64,000 nucleotides of DNA, from assembly GCA_047967505.1 (NCBI GenBank), contig CM106540.1. One strand, given 5' to 3'. A program made the position numbers and the translations under genes. Below the pieces are notes generated by a model, which worked only from the letters and a program-made list of their open reading frames with translations, had not been told where the DNA came from and did not search any database. Each line of letters starts with the position of its first letter. Position 1 is the stretch's first letter. Shown here in pieces: positions 11,191-24,800 of the stretch. The stretch comes from Dipteris shenzhenensis. Its lineage: Eukaryota > Polypodiophyta > Polypodiopsida > Gleicheniales.

Positions 11191-14100
11191 TTTTTTGTTA
11201 GTGGAATCTTTGAGTCATTATATTACAAAGCAGCTATCCCAGAAAGGGGGAGCTATAATACATCAAGAGAAAATCTCACTGTAGGACAAATTTACATGAT
11301 GATCAAAGACACGAGATTGCAAGCAATCAAAAAGCGATTGTTGCAAAGAGTGTCTGAAGAAAGAGAAAGTGGGAAAAACAGGATCACCAAAGATCCTATG
11401 ATTACGATCCTTCCAGAGAGTCTAGAGTGCCCAGTACCGAACCCAAACAAAAAAGAAAACAAACTCCTGTCTGGATGAATGTACACCAAAAAGCCAGAAG
11501 AACTTGCCAAAAGCAATTTGAGGAAACCGAGCTCTCAAAATCTGCCCAAGGAAGTCCAAGAAAGCACGGGAGGAAGGACAATGCCAAAAGAGATGAGGCA
11601 CAGTCTCTCTCGGAGCCAGACATCTGCGACAAATAGAGGAAGCAATATGTCGTCGTGCCAAGAGTTGTCCATGAGGAAGAACACCCAACGGAGAGGAATC
11701 TTAGAATGCCAAATTTGTCTCAAACACACACACACACACACTCTCTCTCTCTCTCTCTCTCTCTTGGGTGAAATCTTTGATTGATTATATTGTATGAGTA
11801 GCAACCTCAAAATAAGATGCTACAATTCATTCAACTGAAAATCTGAGTATATGCCAAAAAGACCTCATGATCTATGCAGCGGGTCTGCAGGCAATCAAAG
11901 AAAGATTGCTGCAAACGCCTAAAAAAGCCAAACAGGGAGAAAGTAGGATCACCAAAGACTTTACAATTCCTATATGTTCATAAAGTCCATAGTGCCCAGT
12001 AGCGAACCCAAACGAAGAAAAGATGAAACTCCGGTTTGGATGGATGAAACCCAAATAGCCAGAAGAACTTCCCAAACGGAATAGATGGAAATCTCGCTCG
12101 TAGGCACTGTCGAAGCAGATCAAAAAACTCACGAGAGCATGGACAATGCCAAAACAAGTGAGGCACAGTCTCCGAAGAAGTAGAACATCTGTAGCAAAGT
12201 GCAAGAGCAATGTGTCGATGAGCTAATAGCTGTCCAGATGAAAACATTCCCAAAAGAACTCGCCAAAAGAAAAATTGTTGCCGAAGCGGTACTTTATAGG
12301 CCCAAAGTTGTTGTAATCTTTTCCTCCACCACTTGGCTGGGCGATGCATTCGCCAAACAGAATCACCTCTCTCTGAAACCCAAGGTTGAGGCAAAAGGAT
12401 TTTATACAATGCAGGTACAATAATTTGAGATAGCCTCAAAGGATGAGAAGAGGACCTTGGAGAAGTCAAAGTCCAATCTTCGGGCCGGTCCTGGAGTTCC
12501 AAAGGAGGAATCGGAACAAAAGGCGAAAGCATAGAAGTAATTTGTTGCCACAAAGGACGATAATGAGAGCCCGATCCATATGTAGTGGCCCCTAGAGAAA
12601 AGGGGAGCACAGTATCAGCATCATCTATAACATCAGCAACCGAGGTGATGCCTTTAAACGAGACAAAGTAGGAACGTCGAGGTTCCTGTAAAGCCAAGGG
12701 AGGCTGAAAGACTTTTGACCAGTGAATGCTTTCAGCTCTCAGAGAATCCCCCAAAGATTGCCGTCCATTCCATTCCAGATGAGAAAGAACATGCTTCCAG
12801 TCAAGAAGCAAGCGGGAGACAAAAGGGGCAGCTAGGCAAAGTGCCATCAGTGCAGCCAAAAAAGAAATCCTAGTGATTGAGTTGCCAATGACCAAACGCA
12901 GAAACTGATATGAGTGATAAGAGTCCTAATTATAAGATCCCAAGGCTGATCACCTTGCAGAAATTGCAGCAACATTTTTCCCCTGTGGGTAAGAATATGC
13001 CCGAGATGTTGAATCCACCATGCATCTTGGGAGAACAAATGTGATGCATCGAAAGCAGCCTGAGACTTTTTCTGCCATGTTTGGATCGCCAGAAGATTTC
13101 CATATAGACAGACATGAAAGATGTAAGATCTGCCTTAGTGAGCATGATCAATGACAAGTAAAATTGAATATATGCCACAAGGATGGACTGCACTATTCGA
13201 AGACGAACGTGCAAAGGCCATGTTGCCAGTTTCCAATACTCAAGCTTTTTCCGAAGCTTAGCCAAAACCCAATCAATTTGTTGTTGGTGAGTGAGTTCCC
13301 ACCCCAAAGGGTAACCAAGATGACGAACAAACTGAGTGGGTGGAATGATATCCCTGGGCCGTAACAGACTATGTCAGTCTTTGGAATGCAAAGGGAGCAG
13401 CTTAGACTTATGAAAATTAACATGAAGACCAGGTGCCAAACCATAAACAGAGAGGGCGTGCATCAAGGCACCAAGATCATGGGGCGTATTCTTCGGGGTA
13501 AAGAAAGAATCATCAGCATAAGCTTGAGCAACCATGTTGCGATTAGCATCCAATTCCAAGCCATGAAGTGATCCTGTAGCCACAAGATGATCAATATATT
13601 GCAGCATAGGATGAGTAGCAATAGCATACAGTAAAGCACTGAGAGGGCATCCCTGGTGGACCGATCAACAAAGAGTCCACTCATCAGAGATATCCGCAGA
13701 AAGAATGCAAGCCGCATTGCTATCTTTGTAAAGCCAGTAAATAACCAGCTGCATTTTTGGTCCAAACCCCAAAGCTCGCATAGCTGCGCGTGCCATGGAT
13801 TAGGATAGGGCTAGCCATGGAAGCATGCGTCACCCTGTATGTACATATATGTGTGTGTGTGTGTGTGTGTGTGTACATACAGGGTGACGCATGCTTTCGT
13901 GGGTAGCCCTATCCTAATCCATGGCACGTGCAGCCGAGGGTGACTAGAGATGCTAGTATGCGTGTACGGGCCTCAACATAGACATATTAACTGCCCTCTA
14001 GTAAGCATTGAGGGCCCCTTTGTCCTGCTCACATGTCACGAGGTGAACCAGGTCATTCGAGAGGATCTCTTACAATTACACACATTCAGGGCTTGGTTAG

Positions 14101-15841
14101 CACCCCGCGAGCTCCTTGTGAATCTCCACTTTGATAGAGACCATTGCTTATGGATTTTAGTAGAGGGCTTAATTGATCCACCAAGATACACACGGATCCA
14201 CCCCCCCACGTCTGATCACACCAACATTCGCCTTGAGAGTGGATAGGCGGAGGGCATACCAAGAGAGGGTTGCATTTGTACTTTATGTGATTAGCAAGAT
14301 CGAAGGAGCATTTCGTATACTATGAGATCAGAGGTTGCTATCACTGCCTCTTCAGGGACGGTTTCGCTTGTTGTCCTACCTAGATCAAAGATGCTTGGCA
14401 ACTTTCATCCACGAGGTCGTTTGACACGGGGAGCAATTGCTTAGGGCAGATAGGTGAGACCATGGTCTGCAGCTAGACTACTCTCAGAGCATGATTACTG
14501 AGCTTTTCTAGCCAGATAGCATTGACCAGCAAGATGCAAGGAGATGGTGGACCTGAAGACTAGAGCGAGAGACTCGGCCGACTTGCCAGCAGGTTGAGGC
14601 ACATAGCAGAGCGCCTTGGTTCTATCCCTTGCAATAGCTGGTACGATGATGAGTACAAGGCTCTTCGTTATCAACTCAGATTCGAGACCAAGCATAACCT
14701 TCCAAGTGATCCAGAGGCCATACGTGAGTATCGTGGATAGACTCCCTCCCTTCCACTACAGTATGGACGCTCCGTTCTCTCTCGTCCTGTCACATGAGGT
14801 CAACTAGGTCATCTGCGAGGATCTCTTACAACTACACATATTCCGGACCTGGACCAAGTGAGCTTCCAGTGAAGCTTAGCTTCTACAGGGATCACTGCTT
14901 GTATATCACAGAGGAGGGGTTCATTGACCCACCAGGATACACGCAAATCCACTTACCCCACTCATTGAGGGTCTCTTTTGCACAATTGCGGGTCTCTTCA
15001 CATAGACTTTGTATCGAGAGCGGCAGAGCAGAGGGCGTACCCAGGGAGAGGCACATATGTACATTGTGTGACGTACAGGAGGTTGAGATGGAGGAGCACT
15101 TCATCTTCATGTGTCCTCTTTACTATGAGATCCGAGGGCGTTTCCGTTGTCTCTTCAGAGATAGCTTTGGGGTTTTGTCCCAGTTCCTCTCCTATCCAGA
15201 CCAGAGATGCTTGTCGGCTTTCATTCATGAGGCAGTCAGGCACTGCGAGAGATATGAGCAGACTTCTTCCTTGGCAGATTCTTCTCAGAGCTCCATCACG
15301 GAGTTCTTCCTACCATATCACATGGACTCCCCTACCAAATCACATGGACCCCCACGGGATGAAACCTCGACATGATCGTGACTGAGAGTTAGCTACTTCA
15401 ACAATTCAGACAGAGGGTTGACGCGCAAATCACACTTGGGGATATCCCCTCCCTGTTTAGAGTCGGAGCCCGGCTGACAGGGGTTACTGTAGCCCTTGTT
15501 AGGCGCAGAGTTATGACCAAGAGATGTCATAGGGCCACACCCATGAGCGGTCGAAAGCACTGTATTGCCGCGTGCCTCCATTGCCTCATCCACCCTGATG
15601 CCTTGATGATGTTGACGATGTTGGTGGTGATGATGATGATTAGATTGATATGAAGTCGACCATTGACATGACCATGTTGTACTTAGTACTTAGTACTATC
15701 ATTTTGCATTTTTTGCATTCTGCATTGGTATGGATGCTCGTTTTAGTAGCTCCACTCTCTTCTTTTGTTTGTACCAGGATTTTCACAGTCTCATAGATCC
15801 ATCTGTCTTCCAAAGATTTTAATAAACTCTCTCTCTCTCTA

Positions 15842-15879
<38 letters not shown>

Positions 15880-18800
15880 GCGCGCGCGCGCGTGCGCGCA
15901 CGCATGCGCTCACGCCAAGCTCTTGAGTCTACTATCAATCATGGGGCATGCACACGTTTTTCCTCCCAGCCAAATCTCGGTGTTAGCAAGCTCTCTCTCT
16001 CTCCCCGCCTGTTCCTCCCCGCCTACTCGATGCTCCTCCCCGGTTTTTGCTCGTTGCTCCTCCCCTACCTCTGCTTGCTGCTCCTCCCCTGCTTCTGTCT
16101 GCTCTGCCCCGCCCCGCCTATCGGCTCCGCCTCTACGCGCTGTCGCCCTTCCCGCCCTCCTAGCTCCTTGCAGTTGCTCCTCTAGCTGGCTGCTCCGCCC
16201 TCCCGCTGCCGCCTTCGCTCGTGCAGCGTCACCCTCCCACTTGGCCTCTCTCGCCTACCCTCGCCTAGCCTCGCCACTCCCAGCCTCTTCTGCCTAGCTA
16301 GCCTCACCACCCCCAGCCCTCCCTGCCTACCCTCAGCCTACCTCCACCTAGCCTCGCCACCCCTCAGCTCCCCCTGCCCTATCCTATCCTATCACCACTC
16401 CTTCCTCCTCCATTCCTCTCCACATTCACCCATTCTCCTCCGCCCCGACCTACAACCCCGCCTCTGCCCCCTCCATTGAGCTCTCTCGCTCCCCCCTTTT
16501 TTCAGCCGCCTGGGGGTACCTCCCATCATGGGGGGGAGGCTCATGCTCCCGCTCCCACTCCCGCTCCTGCACTAAGACCTGCACCGAACACGGGTCAGTC
16601 AAACGAAATGGGGAAAGATGGCAAAGATACGGATAAAGCCGCCAAGGAAGATGGCGACAAAGCCAAGAAACAAACACAGCTGAAACTCAAGGATGTGAAC
16701 ACACGCTACAACCGCAGTGGACTTGGAGTTGACAGCAAAGCAAAGGCGGGGTCCACCTCTGCCTCAGCTTCAGTCTCAGTTTCAGCTTCAGTTTCAGTTT
16801 CAGCTTCAGTCTCAGCTTCGGTCTCAGCTACATGCTCATCCTCAGCTTTCGCGCAAGCCTCAGAGTCAGCTCCAGTTCCAGTTTTAGCTCCACTTTCAGC
16901 TCCACTTCCGTCCACAGCGTCTACAATTACGACTACTGGCCCTGATATACCCCTACCCATAACATCGATTGTTCCACCCTCCCCTAAGGTAGAGGGATTG
17001 TCACTGACACCATCTCTTCCATCTCTCCCTTCTTCTCCCACTACAGTTCTCTCTCCGATTATGACACCTCCTTTGTAGGGGTCACACACTGTTCCGCACT
17101 ACTCGACCTTTTTCTCCCCTTTGCCTCTCAGTCAACCCACGTTCCCACACCCTGCTGGGATCGCCTCCTCCAGGCCACTATCATCTCCGTACTGCACCCA
17201 TCTCACCCAGTCATCACCCAGCCTCCAGCCTCATCCTCACACTCTCATGCCACAGTCCTTTCAGCTTCTGCTAGAGCACGGACAAGCTGACCTATTAGAG
17301 GCTTGGGAGAACTTGCTGATGGAGGTTCATAGCATCTGAGAGCGCGAGAGGAGTTGTCACGCTTCGCATAGGAGCATACATGCTTTACCCAGGCGCAGGT
17401 GCATCTCATATAGGAGCAATCTCAAGCTTCCGAGACCAAGCTGTTCTTATTCAGGGGCTCTGATAGGAGATCTCGCAGCTCCGATAGGAGGTCACTGCTA
17501 TACGTACAGTCCCAGGGAGCACCCCAGTTATGGAGGCACAGATTGCGAGCATGCAATCTGCCATCGAGGAGACGTCTAGATGGGTCGACGTAGCCAAACG
17601 GGAACCTGCAAGGGTAACCATTTCGGCTACCCTCCTGGAGCAGCAGCAGAGAGGCAGTAAGGCTCTCAACATCAGAGTACGTGGGATGCCATGCACTGAG
17701 GCTACACCAATGGCAGATGCGACGGCCTTCGTGGCCACTACTCTAGGGGTGACTGAGCATAGGATTGAGAGAGCATGGCGGGTTGGCCCCAACCGAGAGC
17801 AGCCCCTTATCATGCGGGTCTGTGATGCCTAGGCACGACTTTCGGCTTTACGTCGTAGGTCAGCCTTACAAGACCAGCCAGCGATCTCCATGATGAGGAC
17901 CTCATGTCACTACAGGTTGAGGAGAGGCGCTTTCTGTTGCAGCAACGGAATCAGGCCCGCAAGGAGGGGAAGTGGGCAGTAGTACGAGATGGACGACTCC
18001 TTACAGGCCCCCTGTCGGGCACCCACCTCTCCTCCCGCATAGGGAGGCGGGGTCTATGAGACTTAGACATCCGAGACCCTATCCTACATCATTTGGAACT
18101 GTAATGGTACCTTATGGTGGAAACCAGGAAACTTCTCGGAATCCTATACAGGTCATGACATAGTCTTTTATACAAAGACACATCAGAGTCCAGAGCGCCC
18201 ACTACCAGTAATCAACGGGTATACATGGGAGTCTACGTACAGAGATGAGACAAGGGATACAGGAGGGGTTCGAGGGTCAGGAGGAGTCGCAATCCTTTAC
18301 AGATCCACGCTTTTGGGCTCCATCTCAGTGGAGCAGAGAGATACACATTCCAAGTTTCTTTGGATCCGGATTCGGCACATGGACAGTCGGGATCTGTTTA
18401 TTGCAGTTTGCTACTTTCCCCCAAGACTCCTGCTTTGCCAGAGATATTCGAGGGGAGGATGAGACATCCCTATTTGCTGCTCTTTATTAGTCCATTGTTG
18501 ACTTCTCTATCTGCGGAGAAGTCCTCCTAGTTGGGGACTTCAATGCAAGGACAGACGCTCGTCGGGCACCACTCCTCGACTTCAAGGATGATTTTACTCT
18601 ACTGCTAGACATTGACGGCGTACACACATAAATTATGCGACCCAGATATTATCTCCGTCAAGCGCTTTGTGGCCTTCATGGGCTGTCAAAGTACACCAAT
18701 CCACTCTTGCAATCTCGAACCGTGCTCCTTTGAGAAAAAGATCAGACCTTGCTCTGATACCAATGCAATACTAGCTCTCGTAAAAGACAGGAGAGACACT

Positions 18801-21800
18801 CTCATTTGCTCTCCCTCTCTCCCTCTCTCAACAGAGACACTAGGACCTAGGACAACATGTCGGGCTGGACCCCCCTGAAGGTATTTTATTTCTTGAAGAG
18901 AATCTGTTACAAGAGTTCAGCATAGAGCTGTCTGATACACATACATAAATCCAAAACGCGAATCCTTACAAGAGCTTCAAGCTCATTTCAAATTGGCAAC
19001 ATGCCACTTGTCTAAAATCTAGACTAAGTCTTATTACATGCCACTAAGGGCCATTGTGGAGTCTTCAAAGCACTTGGTCACACGAACCGCCTCCTAGATG
19101 CTTGTTAGGCTCCCGTAGCGCTTAGGAAAATAACTCTTCCTAGTACATGCAACAATTAATTAAAGCGCACCACCATGGCACCCATTAATTGTTAGCGCTT
19201 TGCATGCAAATAACACACTGTGGACTAATTCTAGTCACGGTGGGCGTCCCCACTGAATACATGTGCACACCTAACAAATATAAAAATATATATTTATTCT
19301 CTGGTTGATCGGAGTCAACACTCTTGATTATAATGAAGGAGCTTTGACCAAGGGTCGAGGTGCCTTAATTATAGCCAAGTCTCTCCAACCGAAGTTGGCA
19401 CAACTCTCCAAGCGAAGTTGGCACATCTTGGTTAACCGTGGTTAACCCTCTTGGCGTATGCTAAGTCTCGTTGACTGAAGTCAACACTCTCTGACCGTAG
19501 TCAGCTCTGTGGTTCTCTGGTTAACCGTAGTTAACCCTCTTGGTAATAAACCAAGTCTCCTTGACCGAAGTTAGGTTTACTTGACCAGAGTCAAGTATCT
19601 TTGACCGTAGTCAATTCTTTGACCATTAAAAGAACTCTTTGACCATAATTAACACATATAAAACTCTTTAATTATGATCAAATAAATGGTCAACTGTACT
19701 TTGACTTAGGATATTTACATTGTGGTGACACATGGCACTGTATGAGAGAGTCTTAGGCCGAGTTTGGACAGGCGCAGGTTGGACAGATGAGATCTTGAGT
19801 ATCATAGGAGTCAAACAGGGTTGTCCCTTATCACCGACCCTGTTTGGCCTCTACATTGATGAGCTTGAGACTTTCGTGGGGGCGTTTGGAGGGACCGGTT
19901 GCTCATTTGCCAGGATCATCATCAGGATTCTTCTTTATGCAGATGACGTGGCACTCTTGTCGTCCACACCGGAGGGGCTCCAACGACACCTGGATGCACT
20001 GCAGGCTTTTTGTTTATCCCATGATTTGGAGGTCAACCTTGGCAAGACCAAGGTCATGATCTTTAACACCTCTCGAGCAAGCATGCAATGCAAGCAGTTT
20101 ACTTTTACTTTCGGTGGGTCACCAGTTGAGATCATATCCTCATACACTTACTTGGGGATCATCTTCTCCGGCCCGATCTTCACGATGAGACTAGCGATGG
20201 AGGCCAGACTGAGCTGGGGATACGCCTCACTGGCTCGGCTAGAGAGACAATGCTTCCACTCCCACTTCCAGGACCCTCGGACCAAGGCTCTTCTCTTCAA
20301 CTTCTTGGTCCGACCAGCCGGTATTTTTGGCAGCTCTTGTTGGGGGCCTGACATGTTAGAGATAGAGTGGACACGGGTGGAGCGCCTGCAGATCCTCATG
20401 CTCTCACGGATGATCGGGGGAAACCGTCTGTACCACATGACATCATTCAGGCCGAGTTTGGTGCTTCTCCACTCCATCTAGATGCAGCCTTTCAAACCAT
20501 TATATATCTACACCGGGTTAGATCATATGGGGACTGCACATCAGGGAGACAGAGGTTGCCATGGTTGGCTCTCGATTCCTCCATGAGGTTGGCAGCAGAG
20601 GGAGACGAGCGATGCTGGTATGCACGGACTCATAGATGGTTTGTGAGACTAGGGTTCCACATCGATAGGATACCTCCTTTTCAGTACAGTTTAGATGCCC
20701 CTTCGGTACTCCCACCCACCATCCCGATCGGGCCACACACCAACCAGGTAATTCGTGAGGATCTCTTGCAACTACATACCTTTAGGACTTGGTTGGAGCC
20801 GAGGGAGCTTCGAGTGAAGCTGAGTTTCTACAGAGATTACTGTCTTCGTATTTCGGAGGAGGGATTCATCACACCACCGAGATACACTGAGCTTCATATG
20901 CCTCAGTGCCATGGTTGTTAAGACACTTGTGTCTTATGATAAGACACTTAAGACACTTAAGACACGTGTCTTACCTTAAGACACTCTTGCGTTTTTTTTT
21001 TTTTTGGTGGGTGGGGAGTAACAACACACATTGTGTTTGACTTAGCCATGCTATCATTGATGGTGACTTTGGATCTAGCAGTGGCAGTGACCTCATAGAT
21101 TTAGATTATGATGAATCTTCAGAGATTTGAGTCTTGAGAGTCGAAAGCTTCCTTTCAATTATATGTATCGAGATGCAGTTTTCATTCATGTCACATGTGA
21201 CAAGATTCAATTGTCAGTTTAAACCTTTAAGTACTCAAAACTTGTGAGCTCTTCAGTCGTGAGTCTTAACTTTAACTTTTAAGTCTTGAGTGATGAGTCT
21301 TGACTCTTAACTACATTGTACAAGTGCATTGTTTCTTCTTGCATTATTTAAGTGTAGCTTATTGTACTTCTAGAATCTAGCAGCTAGCTATGCTAGCAAG
21401 TTGTACATTTGTATACTTATACATATATTAATTAAATATTTATTATTATAACCACAATGGCGTGTCTTACGTGTCTTATCTTTAAGACACTTTAGACACT
21501 CGTGTCTGAAGCGTGTCTAACGTGTCGTGTCTTAACGTGTCTTACAACCATGTGCCTCACTCACTACGGATCTCCATCAGACAGTTTCGGGTATCATCAC
21601 ACCGCCTCCGCATAGAGAGTGGCAGAGCAGAGGGGATTCCTAGGGAGCATTGCTTATGCATATTGTGCGACTGTCAGGAGGTCGAGTCAGAGGAGCATTT
21701 TATTTTCAGGTGCCCAGTGTACTACGAGATCCGAGGTCGCTACCACTGCCTCTTCAGAGACAGCTCCGGGCTCCTTTCCAGATTCCTCGCCTACCCAGAT

Positions 21801-24800
21801 CAGAGATGCCTCGCGGCCTTCAAACAGAAGACACCTGACATTTGCGAAGGGAGACAACGAGAAGGAAGAAGACTCCTTACAGAGCAACAACAGGAAGCAG
21901 TTTTGCAAATGCACGCATTCGATCATTGCCATCGGAGGGAAGAACACGAGTTGTGGTGTCACGATTGGTGGGAACATTCGAGGCAGCAACATCAAGCCAT
22001 TCAGGTGATTACCAGTCTCGAGTCTTCACAAGCTTTAGCTTGCATCCTAAAGTTTGTAGAGTTACAACCCTACCAAGACCTTGAGGGATGCACAGCCAAG
22101 AGGCGATGCTCTCTAATCTGAGAAATAGCTGCAAAGAACGTGACATTAGCTATGTTGGTGTCCCCTGAAACAAAGGAGAAATGGAGGGGGTCCAACACAG
22201 AGAGTACTTATTGAGGCGACGGGGCTTGGCCACATCATCAGATACCTCTCAGAGCAGGATCACAGAGTTCTTCCCATCGAGTGACATTGATCATCCAGTC
22301 TCTAGCCACAGACGTGACAGAAACCTCGAACCGATGACCGCAGCACGACACACGAGACATCGAGGGGACACACAGATCACTCTGGGAGACCTCCCGTCAT
22401 TGTTTAGACGGATATGTCCCACGGGAGTCACGGTGGCTCTGGTCTTGTGTCGAGCCTCGTCCAGGAGACCGAGACGTACAGCACCCCTTGACGGGTACCA
22501 GTGTCCCATCACTGGCTATGCACCAGCTAGGGCGACATGACATACGGAGGATTCCGCTCCACTCCAGCCCTTTTCTTTTCATTGTTACATCCAGATGTAT
22601 TTGATTTGATTATGTATGATCAGACTTAGGATTCAGCATGGGTGATGATGCCCGTTTCAGTAGCTCCACCCTTACTGTGATTTGTATCAGGTTTTCTTTC
22701 AGTCTCATAGACCCATCGGTCTTCCGAAGACTCTAATAAAATTTCTTTCTTTCTTTCTTTCTCTCGGTCTTCGGCATACACTGTTGCTTTCCCCAACTGA
22801 CTTGTCTATGGAAAACGTGCTATGAACTCATGAAACACATGCCGTAACATCACTGGAGATGCGAGTCAAAAAGGCACATACATAGTTCAAAGATGGGTGT
22901 TTGCATTCCATTGATGGTGAAAATAGAACGAGACTTGCCCCACACTCTAGGTACATATCAAACATAAAGAGAGCACGCCTCTCGATTTTTGCCACTACTC
23001 CACCGTTCAATGCAAGAATTCCCTAACTCAATAATACTTGACTCCTCTATCCCCTCTGCTCTTTGAGTTGTTTTTTCCTCCCAAGCCGTGTCTTAGTGCT
23101 TGTGTGCTCTTGCTCTTTCTAACCGCTTGTCCGTGCGATGATTTTTTTAATGACATTGTGCCAGATTCTCAAGGGATTTCCAGGACATTGGATGGACTAC
23201 CTAATTCTTGTCATGGCGTCGCTACGACATTGATCTTACCTAGCTCTTGTAGGAGGAACCGAGCTGCTTAAATAGGGTTGCCTCCATCAATGCAGACCAA
23301 GCCTTTGCCACAATCACAAAGGCAAAGAAAAAGGGGGCAAGAATTTCAAGACCAAACCTTCTTCTGGTACCTCATCTGCTTCTATCCCGGCTGATAGGAA
23401 GAAGAAAAGGCGTTGGAACTATTGCAGGAGGCCCGGACATGATATCTGTAAGTGTTGTCAAGCGCATTGCTTCAGAGTAAAAGAAGCTACAAGAAGGATT
23501 TGGAATTACAAATGCCCTTGCTGCCCATGAGCACAGCCATGAGGCATCAAATATGGCTCATGGAGTGGGCATTTGTTGTCAGTTGCCACTACAATCCGTC
23601 AAAGTATGATGCAGCTTTGTCAGTTTCAGATTCTATGTCCGATTGGTACTTTGATAGTGGTGCTTCCAAGCACATCACATCTTGCAAAAGGTTATTTCAG
23701 TCCTTTGCCAACAATGCATCTTATCTTGTGAGAGGGATTGGTCAAGTGCTAGTCACTTCAGTTTCAGGAGATACTGTTACTCTTTTGGAAGTGTTATCTG
23801 TTCTAGGTATTAAAGAGAATCTGATTTCCATTTCAGCCATTTCTACAAATAGCTTCAAAGTTATTCTTGGCGATTATCGTTGTGCCATGTATGACAACGG
23901 GCATGATAACTGCATAGTACTTACTACAACACTTTCATGAGGGCTGTATATCTTGATGCCTATGAAAAAGGGGCTGTTACAGAAGCAATGCAGCACCTGA
24001 ATTTGTAATTCCAGACACACATTTATGGCATGAGACATTGAGACATCTCAACTATGGTATTTTGGTGAAAATGGATTCTAAGGACATGGTGGTAGACCTT
24101 CCATTCATGCAGGTGCTTACTAAACATGTCTGTGAGGCTGCTTGTTGGGCAAAACTCATCAGTTCACATTTCCAAAAGATGGGATTGTTGGTGCATCCAA
24201 GAAGTTGCACATATTACGCAGTGGTGAATGTGAATCGATCCAGACACTATCACTTGTATACTCATACACCGTCACCTTTGTGGAAGACTTTACCAAGCAT
24301 ACTTGGATTTAGCCCTTGAAATCCATGATTTTACCAAACACACGTGGGTTGATCCCTTGAAAATGAGAGTGGAAACAAGGTTTTTTTGTTGAACATGCAG
24401 CTTTACCTTGGCTAGACCGTAAATAACAGCCTACTGTAGATGCCTTTGATGTACAAAAAGATCACTTCATTAAGTATGATTGAAAACCGCAAGAGCAAGC
24501 TCTAATGCGGGAGTACAACATGCCATGCATGAGAAAAAAATAACAGCTCAAAAAGAGCTAACACAAATCGAAGTACGGTGTTCAAACACGCTTAAATAAT
24601 TTTTGTTATCAACAAAAGAGACGACAAATGAAGAAAGCGGAATCAAAACACACTGATACACATCATAATGAGAAGTGTTTATTATATTTTGAAGCTGCAT
24701 CGCAAATACAATAGGTCCCTGAGAAGAGGGAATATTATCACATTGAATACAAAATTAGGTGTCCTTGTCCAAAAAAGAGAGTGTATGATCTTTCTATCCA

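Larger units (their letters stand above)
15911..22770 (+). mobile_element. LINE-A copy e, near full length but interrupted
   Basis: The order is: C-rich 5' UTR with repeated CTCCTCCCC words (16010-16480), ORF1 (16476-17832), endonuclease remnant (18060-18628), LTR insertion (to 19730), reverse transcriptase (19732-20481), C-terminal region, MITE (20906-21552), the zinc-finger region (21560-21830), and the 3' motif TCTCATAGACCCATCGGTCTTCCGAAGACTCTAATAAA with a (TTTC)n tail at 22700-22765. The RT finger region between endonuclease and 19732 is missing. The left and right parts could therefore be two copies brought together. Confidence 0.8.

Noticed and set aside
16706-17089. Minus-strand frame rich in TEAE repeats
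   Set aside because: Antisense shadow of the Ser-Val hexamer repeat in LINE-A ORF1.
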